NCBI GenBank assembly: GCA_000507305.1
Contig: DF240195.1
Location: 68,815 to 132,814 of the forward strand
Length of the DNA: 64,000 bases
Direction of reading: 5' to 3'
Source of the DNA: Breviolum minutum Mf 1.05b.01
Lineage: Eukaryota; Sar; Dinophyceae; Suessiales; Symbiodiniaceae
Shown here piece after piece: positions 48,874-60,700 of this stretch (positions are counted from its first letter, which is position 1; every line of letters starts with the position of its first letter). The notes below the pieces were generated by a model, which saw nothing but the letters and a program-made list of their open reading frames with translations, did no database searches and was not told where the DNA came from. A program made the translations under genes and the position numbers.

Positions 48874-50108
48874 TTAGACGAAATTGTGTTGAAACTCTGG
48901 TGGTAATCCAGCTACTTCGACCAAGTCAAGCCGACTAGAAAAATGCACTTCTGATGCACCACTTGTTTGAGCTGGTTGGTTTCAACCCAGTCGAAAAATA
49001 TGCTCATCAAATTGGATCATCTCCCGATCGGGGTGAAAATAAAAAACATTTCAAACCACCAGCTATTTTAATAACTAGTTGCTGCAGGTGCTGAAAAATT
49101 CGCTACTGTAGCCGGAACAAATCGGATCCAAAGGGATCCCAAAATGTTCCTCGCCTCTGTCGCTTCGTCCAGATCCGCGGAGACAATGAGAGGCTGGCGA
49201 CAAGGAGAAGGAGAATGATTTGGACCCGTTGGAAAACGGAAATTTGCGTTGGGAAATTTCTAGTAGAGTAATTATATGAGTATATATTGTGTGTATATAC
49301 AGACATATGTCTGTATATATATATATTCATAATATCATCATATGTATTCTATAGTGATATACTGTAATACATCTCTTGAGAATATATTGATAATGTGTAG
49401 ATAGAAGTACCGGTAGTTTATGAGCTAGCACTCTTCCAATCACCCTAATCTCTGCATCCACTCCAAAACTTTTGGTCCGCGACCGCAGGATCCAGGTCAT
49501 GCCGTCACTGCGGTGCCGCCCCGTTCCTTTTGTTGGCGGATGGAAGCGACCTTGCGTAGGAAATCTACGTCTAATATGGACATCAACCCCCGTACCATCC
49601 AATTTACCTACATTTCATTGGTTTTTATGGCAAATGTAGGTAAATATACCATACATGGATCCTATGGGAACAGTACCAGTTCTGGCCAGCCTTTAAAAGA
49701 AAAACTCAATGGACAAAGTTTACAGTCACCCTCATTTGCAGTTCGCTGCGAGACTCCTCCAGTGGAATCATGCACGGCATCTTTCATCCTGGAAGTCCGT
49801 TCTGACTGAAATCTAAGGAACGAATCAGATGATTCTTACCCACCTGTCATCATGCGAATTCCACAATCGCAAAACTTCTAGGGTAAGAACCACAACTTCT
49901 TACTGTTTTATCATGACATCATGTCGTCTGTTCAGTCTGTTCCAACATTCCATTGCTTTCATTTCCATCGAAGGAAACCCCAAAATTGGAGGCTTCAGCT
50001 GTACATCTGTGCTGCTCGAGTCAGACTCTGGTTGAACGCGTCAACAGAGCTCCGACACAAAAACCGGAGGGCAAAGGCTGAGAGTGTCAAGCGAGAAAAT
50101 GCCTCTAT
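48874..50108 (-). CDS. Unknown gene, seven exons all in phase, with stop
   Basis: Minus-strand exons 50000-50108 (EAFSRLTLSALALRFLCRSS...), 49844-49877 (VLRLWNSHDD), 49730-49788 (MKDAVHDSTGGVSQRTANE), 49677-49690 (14 nt, WPEL), 49509-49607 (VNWMVRGLMSILDVDFLRKV...), 49076-49259 (PLIVSADLDEATEARNILGS...) and 48874-48971 (TSGASEVHFSSRLDLVEVAG..., stop TAA). Every join keeps phase; together about 198 residues. One donor is GC (after 50000). The last intron, 48972-49075, is a family B introner plus a few bases. The 49608-49676 intron holds a hairpin (ACCTACATTT/AAATGTAGGT). I do not recognise the protein. More upstream exons are likely. Confidence 0.7.
48972..49068 (-). mobile_element. Introner, family B: nearly the whole 104-bp intron
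   Basis: On the minus strand GCTGGTGGTTTGAAATG...GGTTGAAACCAACCAG. The acceptor AG is the element end. The donor used (GTTATT) lies 7-12 bp outside the other end. Centre GTGAAAATAAAAAAC and CAAATTGGATCATCTCCC (plus strand) matches other copies. Confidence 0.7.
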
Positions 50109-51752
50109 CTGTTCAACGGCTCTTCACATTCTTGACATGTCATGGCTCTTATGATAAAGATGACAGTGTAATAACTATAAAACTGATAACAATTTATGAC
50201 AATGATAATAGCAGTAACAATCATAATAATAGGTCCGGTGCTTCAGTTGGTTCTTCAAAATACCAACTCATATCTGAACAAAAAAAATGGGGCTGAGATG
50301 TAATGCAAACCACTGGAAACATGTTTTTTTAAATAGATTCAAAACTAGGAAGGTAAAGAGAGCATCAAATTGGAACCATAATTTTGTATTAGTAGATTCA
50401 TTTTGGTGGTCTGGTCCAATTATTTTGATGGTTAATATCAGGCGATAGCTGTTTCTTACCACCTAGCGGGTTTTCTAGATCCCAAGCTGTACGTTTTTGT
50501 TCTATGACACTTATTAAGGTCAATACCTATGATGTATCGATAGGTTGGCATACTTTATTGCTGCATCGTGTATATGTATATATATACAGGATATGTATGT
50601 ACATATACGGCGTTACTACATGCATGGCTGGCCTAAACTGGTTTGATGTTGTGGTCAATCATCTATCACATCGTACCACAAGAATTTGTCTAGTAAGTAC
50701 TCCCATAGTTCCATATTTTCATCTTGGTCTTGGAGACATTCCATCCCATCCTATGATTCCCCGTTCCAAAAGCACAATTGAAAATAAGATGTCCCCAAGT
50801 TGTCTCCTCCTTTGCTCCGAACAGAAACTAAAGAAAATTTCTCTCAACCTCACCACCCTTCCCTACATGCGGCATGTAGAAAATCTCACCGCAGTGTGGT
50901 AAACACAAGGTGTTTACCCCACCTGGCCGCAAACCCAATTTCTATGATCTAAAAACATTGATTTTGTTCATTAAAAGCCTAAAATTCATTTCCTATAAAA
51001 GGAAGTTCTGTGATTTGATATTTGAAGGGGTTTTGCGCATGGTAAGATAGGGCAGTTATATAATATGAGGCAAACAGATAAATACCGTTAGGAAGTGTAT
51101 TGAACATGATGCAGTCAAGTATGGTTCTACTTTCAGGAACCTATGGGCAGAACATGTAGCCCAGGGTGCAAACAGTTTTAATGGAACAACTCAAGAAAGA
51201 ACCCAAATACCACTACACTCTGGCAACCTAACATAGTAAGGTATTGAAAATCATGTCTCAAGGGTCTATTTTCCATTGCCCCCCCTTCCTGCTATGACCG
51301 AAACCGACAATTACACCTTTCTGATGTATGTAAAAAATGTCCTGGCCATTGGAAAGATGCGAAACACACTTGAACCTCAACAAAAAGACCTACAAATTAC
51401 ATGTGGTTCAATAAATTTTCTCCAAGATATCTTTTTTACCACCACAATATGCCAGTAAAAACCTGAAACCATCTGAAACATTCATAACTTCGGAAAATTT
51501 GGAAATCGTTTGTCCGTAAACTCCATTTATTGTTATTTCAATACTGACTTTTTCACCCTTTCCAGGGAATGCATTGAGGAAAAAATGTCAAGCTGGAGGG
51601 CCCCTGCCAGTTATATGTAGCGTTATAACTCCACTTATAGGGGTTATAAGTCATAACCCCATTTACAACCAGCAGGCGCGAAACCTTGAAGTACCTTGTA
51701 AATTTGTGACTTTTCCACCAAAAGAAAGCAACTTTCCCTTCCAGAATCGCGC
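50109..51752. other. No supported gene
   Basis: One candidate minus-strand exon near 50845-50890 (CGEIFYMPHVGKGGE before GTTGAG) is not linked. 51615-51662 contains a palindrome (GTTATAACTCCACTTATAGG...CCTATAAG-like). A plus-strand frame at 51276-51458 is open but lacks context. Confidence 0.35.
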
Positions 51753-54700
51753 CTAGAAAGCTTTCGAGACCTTTTTGATCCACAGGTGAATGTCATCAAT
51801 GACCTGTTGAAGGCGTGTCTGACAAATGCGGGTTTTTACAGGTCTTAAAGGGACTTTGGGCCCTTTCAAATTCCAAGGTTCAAAATCAGCCACATTTCGC
51901 ATCTCTTGTAGGGGGTTGGGGCTCAGTAACTTTTCAAGGACGTTTGTCATGCAAATGTGTGGTCTGGTGCATCTCAAGAAAAAAAGAAGATGCCTAAAAG
52001 CTTCTAAAGTAACATCAGGTCCTTGGACCCTCGAATCTACATCCATAGACTATGCTTCGGACATCTGTACAAGATCTACACTCCCACAGCTGCCACAAAA
52101 ACACCGCACACCTGGTCCTTATGCTGCGGTTCTGCTAGCAAGTTGTGAAAGCCCTTGCTGTAGCGTAAGAACTGCGAGTCACCTGCACTCAAAACAGCTA
52201 ACAGAAAAAACACACAGTTGGTCAAGTTTCAAAAAGGTCCAACAAACAAAAACACATCACATTCCCAAAAAAAGCATTCCATCTGCATATGCAGATCAGC
52301 TTCAGATTCCATCTAAAATCAGCTTCTTATAATTCACTTCAGTGAATTCTTGCTTTTGAAAAAAAAGTTTGTTTGCCAACCAGAAAAAATGGAGGCTTCA
52401 AAAAACCCTCCTCGGAAGCTTCCAAGTTTTCACAAAAAGTCGACCCAATTTCCACCAAAATATACGCCCAAACAGCTGTGTAAAGGAGGAATTCTTCAGG
52501 GAGAAAAAATAATGTATCTTGCCACGGTGTGAGTTTTTCCAGCCAGCTATGTTATCATTGTTTGTATAGTAGATTGTCAGAAGGTACTTCAGTACGTCAC
52601 TAAGAAAAAATCTTCATTGCTTTCACTTAAAGCTCACAATATAAAAAGTCCAATTGTACCTCCTACCTGAAACAAACAACACTTCAGATCCTTTTTTAGG
52701 GGCCCCAAGTCATAAAGAATTTTCCAGTTTACTTTGGTTCTAGGCTTAGGGGCCTCATTGTTCAGTGTCAGTGGGGTTTTCCCAGCCTTCCTTCGCTGCT
52801 GCAAAGACCAGTTGATGTCCAGCTTCGGTTACTACTTGATCGCCCGTTCCCCAAAGAAGCAATACAGGCACCTGGCACCGGAACCAGCCATCTGAAAAAC
52901 CCATATCCTTCCATTCTACAATGTCTACCATGTCTGAACGCTGAAAATACAGGAGTTGTAAGGTTGTTTATCAATTGAAATGCCCATAGTGCATATATAG
53001 TATGTGATAACATACAATTTCCACATACACGTCACCTAGAAATTTACACCGCACAAGAGGTTGACCTCTTGAATCAACACAAAAACGGGGAGTGTTGCTG
53101 GCTTTAGGAATCGAGGTTGTTTGGGGCTGTGGATGGTAGCAAGAATATTGAATTTTTATATACGTAGTTCAATTATGTGTTGGATTGCTTCTAAAGGTTC
53201 AATGATTCAAAGCTAGCTTCAAAGACTCTCAGATGGGACACTTGGACAGTTTCCTTTTTCGGCAATCAATGCTATCCTGCTTGGTCCGAATAGTCACCAG
53301 TGCGCCCTTACTTCGAGCCATGAATCATGACCGTTCACTATAACCTGACGTACCCCTTTCCCCGGATATCAAGTTTGAATAAAATCTTAACAAAACATGG
53401 GAGATGAAACACACGCCGGAGACTAAAAGTCCACGGAAATGTTCAGATCAGTAGGATATGATTTCTCATATTCCTCCAGGCCTTCAGTTGTTTCAGATGC
53501 TCTGGAAGTGCTGCTTGTAAACGAAACATCTCAGTCAAATATCCCGGAGTGATCCTTGGTCGTGCCCAAAAAACAACAAAACTTAGCACCCCCACAAACG
53601 AACAAACTTTTCCTAACAAAAGGGAAAACACTTCAAAAAGAAGCCGGATCGTCTTCCAGTCCCACGATCTTTCAGGGGACCTTCCTTTGTTTTCGGGAGG
53701 GTCGATGGGTTTAGCACCTATAGTGGCAAGTCATCCTTTATCTTCAACTCCTCGGCTTACCCTGATCGATTTGGGATTTTGGATACGCCCCAAATAGCTA
53801 CGGTAGGTTAATCCTGTTCTTGGTGAGCCAGAGATGTGTTTATTTCATATGCTTTCGTAAGCTATCATGTTGTTTGACCTCACGAAATCACATCCAATTC
53901 TACAACTGCAGTACTCGCAATTCCACGGCTCACAAAACGCAGTTCTTGTGAAACCAACCAACCCTCGAACTGCTGATTGAGTTGGTGCTCTGGATACCCC
54001 AAAAAAAATCAAATCATCTTCAAATCGGACATCATTTCCCAGAGTGATCTGATCGCAAGCTCCCCTGGATATGACGTGAAATTAGATTGTTCTATGTGAT
54101 TTTTCTTCAGGGGAGCTTGACATTTTTGTATACATGTATCTACATGTCTGTATGTAAAACCAAAAGAGCGCTATAAAACTGAAACTGTTCTGAGCGTTCA
54201 GACATCATCATCTTCAAATCTGCCAACTTTGGCTCTGGCTAGAACAAATGTCAATTTACCACATCTTCGGACATATGAAATATTAAAATCATCAACTTAC
54301 TGGATCATTGAGCATCGTATCCACTTCTCATGTTTTGACACACAAAGATATCTCGTTGACCGGGCAGAGCTCCGCCAACCTGCACCTTCAAACCAACACA
54401 GCAACGTTTTTCTGCGACCAAAGGAGCTTTCCACGACTTACCAAAGGATCACGTTCCCATGCCTTCAAGGCATCTTCATCACTGACAATGAGCTTAGGAT
54501 CAAAGAGTTGGCGCCTGCCAGGTAAGACCGTGAAAATGGATCACATATGGAGGTATATGTTACTGGGTGATACATCGAGTTTACTTGGACCAGCCTCAAG
54601 CCAGTCCAAAGAAATCTTCGTCAAATTGAACGATTGGATTCCTACCAAACTGAACCATTTTGATTGTGAAATTTGGAGCTTTCTGTGAATTTGAAGAAAA

Positions 54701-57700
54701 ATCTGGGTGATTTTGCCAGGCACATGTTATCCAATCCAACAAATACGTTTCATTAAAATCAGTTCATAAAATCACAAACTGCGCATTATTGAAACCAAAG
54801 GTACACCTTTGGTTAACTGAATTGTTTCCCTTTACTTTTACCATTTTTTTAGTGGTGACTGTTGTTGCTCATCATAATTGTCCAACCAAGTGTCAGAGGC
54901 ATCTTTGGCATCAGCCAAGCCAAACTTTTCACCAGCATCAATGTCAAAGCGGAGGGTTTCATCGCTTCATCTACCTGGTCGAGAAGTTTTCACGTCGGTT
55001 TATTTTCACGTCCGGGCCACAAGCAGCCAGGTGGTAACTTCAGAAGACCCACTGATATTGAAGCCTGGATTTCAAAAAATGTCAGAAATTGCTGGGATAT
55101 ATAAAAATATAGACCTATATATATGCACTAATATATAACCCAGGCAATGGACTTCTAAGGCCCAAGATCACCCCTAAAGAAAACTGACAACCAGATTTTC
55201 TACCTTGGAATATGTGTGCCGTCCTGTTTTTTACAGCAGATGTAGGAAGAGTTGACGATTTTTTTTTCAAACTTGATATGACGCGGATGTCAGAGTTGCT
55301 TGGCTGAACGTATATTGGCTGATTAGTTGGGCCGAAAAAAACAGTAGCCTCCAGGGAACGAATCCATATCCCACCAAACTTTAAAGGAAAATCATCGACT
55401 CAAAACTGCCAGTTGGTAGGGGATACGTTCGATTCCAGGAGGGTAGTATTTGTTTCACTGTGCGATATGCATCCCCCTAGCTCTGAATGATGTATATTCC
55501 TCCAAGTCGTTCAAGAAGTAGAGCTCTTATCGCAAATCTTAAGGTTCTTGTAGTGTTGGCAGTAATTAAGGGGCAATTTGAGTACATTTTGGATTGGCGC
55601 AATCTACCTTTGAACAGGTGTAGAAAATTGAATTTCTTGCACTTGGAGTCAATAGGGCTTTATGTGTTTCCCGTATTATTTCCGCTGTCAATATCACCGT
55701 CATTTCTGACTCTCGTTAAATCATTATATACTAGTGTTATTCTCACTGCTATTTTTATCAGTATTATTAGCACTACCATTGGGAAAGAAATCCTGCACCT
55801 AATTTCCAAAAGACCCTGTTTCTTTTTTTCCGGGCATGACGGTTTAGGGTTTAAGGTTTAAGGTGTATTGATCGTACCGCGCCATGCGGCCGCCCCCCAT
55901 GGAGTGGTTGGGGGGGGCCGCGGCGCCCTGGTTGCAAATCCCACCCACACCTCCCAAACTTACACCTTACTGGGAGATGTTGTTGTTGATGTTGTTGTTG
56001 CCGTTGTGGTGGTTTGGTGGTTGTGGCCGGCACCGCGTGCACCTGTATGGAAAGCCCGTGTTCCTTGTTATTTTGGTGTTATGGGCTTCCATTTTGGCCT
56101 CCTACAACTGCCTTGCAGACAACTTTGCAGAGAACCTTCGAGCGCGAGGCCGAAGGTTTAATGCCTGGGAAACAAACTGCCGTCTAAAGCTCCTTTGTAA
56201 TTTTTCCAGCCTTGATTTCATTGTATTGTCGTTTTGTGGAACTTTGTTATCTTGCAATTTTTTTTTTGGCTTACAGATCACTTTCAATGCGGCACGTAAT
56301 TTTGAAATCTGCTTGTGCCATCCCACAAGTTGCCAGGTCCTTCTTTAAAATTTGCGTTTTTACATAATAAATTGAATTGGCCTAGGCCTCTGATCATTAT
56401 GCAATTTTTGGAATTTCCCTTTCAGTGGAAGGTCTTAATTTTAAAATCTGCTTGTGTTTGCTTCATCCCGACCCCCCATGCCTCTATAAGGGGGCTCTGT
56501 TCGACAAAGTCTTTTTATTTTGGCCTTTGGGCCTTCATGTCCTTTCATTTTGGCCTTTTGACCTTCAATTTTTTTCATTTTGGTCTTTTTGAGCCTTATT
56601 TCCTGACATTTTGGCCTTTTGGGTCTTTTTCTTCATTTTGCTTCCTCGGGACTGGCCCGTGGAGTCCCCCCACAAGTTGCTAGGTCTTCCTTTAAAAATT
56701 CCATTTTTACATAATGGATTTAACTGCCCCGGGCCTGGATCATTTTTGGTATTTTTCACCTTTTAGGCCTTCTTTTTCTTCATTTTGGCCTTTTGGACCT
56801 TCATGTCCTTACATTTTGGTCTTTTGGACGTATCCTTTCATTTTGGCTTGTGGGCCTTCATTTCCTTACATTGTGGCCTTTTGGGCCTTCATTTCCTTAC
56901 ATTGTGGCCAGTTTTCATTTCCTTACATTTCCTTTCATTTTGTTCTTTCCTGGGCTTCCTTGTAGCAACCTTGTGGCGGCGGGTTTTTCGAGCGCCTGGA
57001 CAAACGTTGAAACGGCTGCCATCGCTTTGCCATCCACTTCGGCATCTTTGTTGGCTGACTATTCAAAAGTGTCGTGAGGGTCTTTGGATATAAGCGATGG
57101 CACAGGTCACCCAATCTGCCTGAACAAAAGCAGCGCTGCCGGTGTGAGTTGTTGCATTTGGTGTGGTTGCCTTCAACCCTTTGAAGAACTGCGGTTTCAA
57201 GCTCACCATGCGTCCAACCTTCTTGGCCCGGCTCTTTCTCTTTCTGATTCCTCGAGCCCTTGCAAGAATACCCGCTTGCGCCCGCGGCTGGGGCAGACCT
57301 ACTTCCTCTTCACTGCTGGATTCCCAGCCAAAAATATTTCTGCAGGTCCTGGATGTGTTGCTTCCCCCACCCGGATTCGGGAAAAGCCGGTTTGCAGGCG
57401 GAGCTTTGTCTTCAGAGTCAAACTTCTCCGTGGAATCCACGTGGTTCTCTTTTTCCACTTGACCATTAAGGCTTGCTGGGGGCTCTTTGGCTCTTCCCAA
57501 ATAACTCGCACACTTCGCGTTTCCTGATGGTTCAGGCTCTTTGGTAGACCACTCCCTTTATCGCATGGCTCTGACTGACCATTTTCTGCCAACACTGCAA
57601 CCAGCAGTTGCAGCAAATACAGCTGGAACATGATTCGCGCAAATTCGTTAATATACAGGTGATTCTTCGTGTTGGATGTCGCCAAAATCCAGACATAGGT

Positions 57701-60700
57701 ACGGTAAACTTTCATATTTCGAAAACTTGGGTTTCTTCTTGTCTTTTGGTGGGCCACAGTCAACCAACTAATCCCTTGACTCTTCATGGAAAGGTCCGGC
57801 GTCAGGGGCGCAAGCTCTCCTGGAACCTTCATAGAAAGGTCTGGCGTAGAGGCATGTCGTCCGGAACCTGCGTAGAGGAGCTCCGAAAGCATCCGTTCAC
57901 AACCTTAGAAAGGTCCGGCGTAAGGGGCGCAAGCTCTCCCGGAACCTTCATAGAAAGGTCTGGCGTAGAGGCATGTCGTCCGGAACCTGCGTAGAGGAGC
58001 TCCGAAAGCATCCGTTCACAACCTTAGAAAGGTCCGGCGTAAGGGGCGCAAGCTCTCCCGGAACCTTCATAGAAAGGTCTGGCGTAGAGGCATGTCGTCC
58101 GGAACCTGCGTAGAGGAGCTCCGAAAGCATCCGTTCACAACCTTAGAAAGGTCCGGCGTAAGGGGCGCAAGCTCTCCCGGAACCTTCATAGAAAGGTCTG
58201 GCGTAGAGGCATGTCGTCCGGAACCTGCGTAGAGGAGCTCCGAAAGCATCCGTTCACAACCTTCATAGAAAGGTCCGGCGTAAGGGGCGCAAGCTCTCCC
58301 GGAACCTTCATAGAAAGGTCTGGCGTAGAGGCACGTCTTCCGGAACCTGCGTAGAGGAGCTCCGAAAGCAGCCGTTCACAACCTGCATAGAATGGTCCGG
58401 CGTAAGGGGCGCGAGGCATTCTTGATTCTTCATAGAAAGGTCCGGCGTAAGAGGCACCTTCCGGAAACCAGCGTCATTCTTGACGCTTCATAGAAAGGCC
58501 CGGCGTAAGGGGCACACCTTCCGGAACCAGTGTCGTTCTTGACTCTTCATAGAAAGGTCCGGCGTACGGGGCGCAAGCTCTCCTGGAACCTCCATAGAAA
58601 GGTCTGGCAAGCCATTCCTGACTCTTCATAGAAAGGTCCGGCGTAAGGGGCGCACCTCCGGAACCTTCTTGGAACCTTAGAAAGGTCTAAAAACGGTCCA
58701 TTCCTAGAGGTTTTTAAATGAGATCTAACAGCCTCGGGCCTCCGGTCATTTTTGGATTTTTTGCATTTTCTTTTGGGCTTTTATTCGTTTCATTTTGGCC
58801 TTTTAAGCCCTCGTTTCCTTTCATTTTGGCTTTTTGGACGCTGATTTTCTTTCACTTTCATTTTGGGTCTTTGGGTCTTCGTTTTCTTTCATTTTGGCCT
58901 TTTGGGCCTTCATTTCCTTTCATTTTTGTCCTTTGGGCCTTCATTTTCTTTCATTTTGGCCTTTTGGGCCTTCATTTCCCAACCTTTGTGGGGGAGAACT
59001 TTCAGAGCGCTTGGCTCACGGTTAAGGGTTAATAGTATTCCTACCAGGTTTGCGCCGCTCGGTCCTGCGCGCGCCAGTACAGGCGCAGGACCTCACTGGC
59101 TCGCGTCGATGTCTCTCCTCGCCTCTCGGTGCCTGTTCGGGCGCACCTCGCTGGTACCAGGGCGCGTCAGACGCGCCCGTTGTTTAGGGTTTAGGGTTTT
59201 AAGTGCCTATCATATAATTGGTTCACCGGATTTCTTTCATGCTTATTTCATGTTTTTCATGTTCTTTTTTTGGATAAGCTGTATTCGTCGCAAGCTTGAA
59301 AACTCATTTCTTCAAGCAAATGTTTTGGAAAAGACGGTCTGGCTGGCCCTTCCTAGTAGGGAATGATTATGATTGCTCATGAATCTCCAATACACACCCC
59401 GGAAGATTAACATGGAACCTACAAATCACCCATTTCTTCCAAACCTCCATGATTCTGTTCCATGTTAGTCTTCAGGGGGTGTAACCACAAAAATAGTTCC
59501 ATTCCATCATACCCCACTAAAGGCCGCGTGACTCCACGGTAGACTAAAGCCGACACATTGGTGTGCCAGGATTCACTGGACAAAATGCTTGGTGAACTCC
59601 GATATGTTTCCGAATGATTCTCAAATGGATGGTTCATTTTCTCAATGATACCAGCATAGACCCCAAACAGTGCAAGTAAATCAATGGATTTCACAACAAC
59701 CTTTTGCTACTTCTTGTTCCTCCTTCTCGCAATATGTTGTCCTTCTTGTGCCTGGTGTGAAAAGGACTGCTGTTCATGATTGGCCGCTCTTCATTTCGCT
59801 ATTTTTAAAAGTCTTCTTGTTGATGTTGGATGATTCATATTGCTGCCTGAATGTTGACAAACTGCAAAATACAGTGGCATTAATTTCGGCTACCATTACG
59901 CAGAAGCGCAGAAGCGCACAATAATAAGCGAGTGCAACTTGGGTTACACAACAGTGTTATTAATTTTGTTCAACGCAGAAACGCACGTTCAGTTCAATTT
60001 CGGCGACACAATCAGCGATCTCGACGTTGCATTTCGAACTCGCACTTCATTTTCCAACTCGTATTGTTGTGTTGAAACTGTAAATTAATAGTTGGAGAAC
60101 TGCACTGTTGTCTATGCTGTCCTTTTTAAGCTGTGCATGTTGGTTGCCGCTACTGCCGTTTCTCTCCTTTCGCTTCCATTTCGTTCGCTTCACATCACAC
60201 TGTTCGAACACGGAATTGCTCAAAACCACGTTTCATTCAGGAATGCCAGGCTTTGTTTTGCTCAAGCCCCATGATACCGTTCGAGATACACATGAAGATA
60301 AACACAAAGACATCATGAAGACATGAAGAAGACATGTACAATGTAGACCATACACAGAAAGCCAAACCCGCACCCAACCCAGCCCACCGCGCCCACCAGA
60401 GCCAAACCCCCAGCCCAGTGCGCCCAGCACGGCCAAATCCCACGCCCAACGCAGCCCAGAGCCAAACCCCACGCCCAACCCAGCCCAACGCGCCCAGCAC
60501 GGCCAAATCCCACGCCCAGCTGAGCGCGCCAAGCAAAGCCAAATCTGCGCCCAACCCGAGCAAAATCCGCGCGCCCACCAAAGCCAAACCCCACGCCCAA
60601 CCCAGCCCAACACGCCCAGCACAGCCAAATCAACCCAGCCCAGCGCGCCCACCAGAGCCAAACCCCACGCCCAACCCCACGCCCAACCCAGCCCAACGCG

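Noticed and set aside
55865-55935. Minus-strand HSMGG motif looking like a second nucleophile elbow for the hydrolase
   Set aside because: The residue before HSMGG is Asn rather than Gly, the flanking sequence is GC-rich low complexity inside the inserted block, and a proper elbow exon (GKSIGG) in family context exists at 62262-62395.
56085-56100. CCATTTTGGCC as a relict dinoflagellate spliced leader
   Set aside because: Only the CCATTTTGGC core matches and the rest of the leader is absent; the same core recurs many times as part of the local repeat.
56714-57093. Phe/Trp-rich membrane-like proteins in the CATTTTGGCC tract
   Set aside because: They come from T-rich simple repeats and have no splice or start context.
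57829-58249. Repeated 60-codon proteins starting MLSELLYAGSGRHAS
   Set aside because: They recur every 119 bp as part of the VNTR and shift frame between units.
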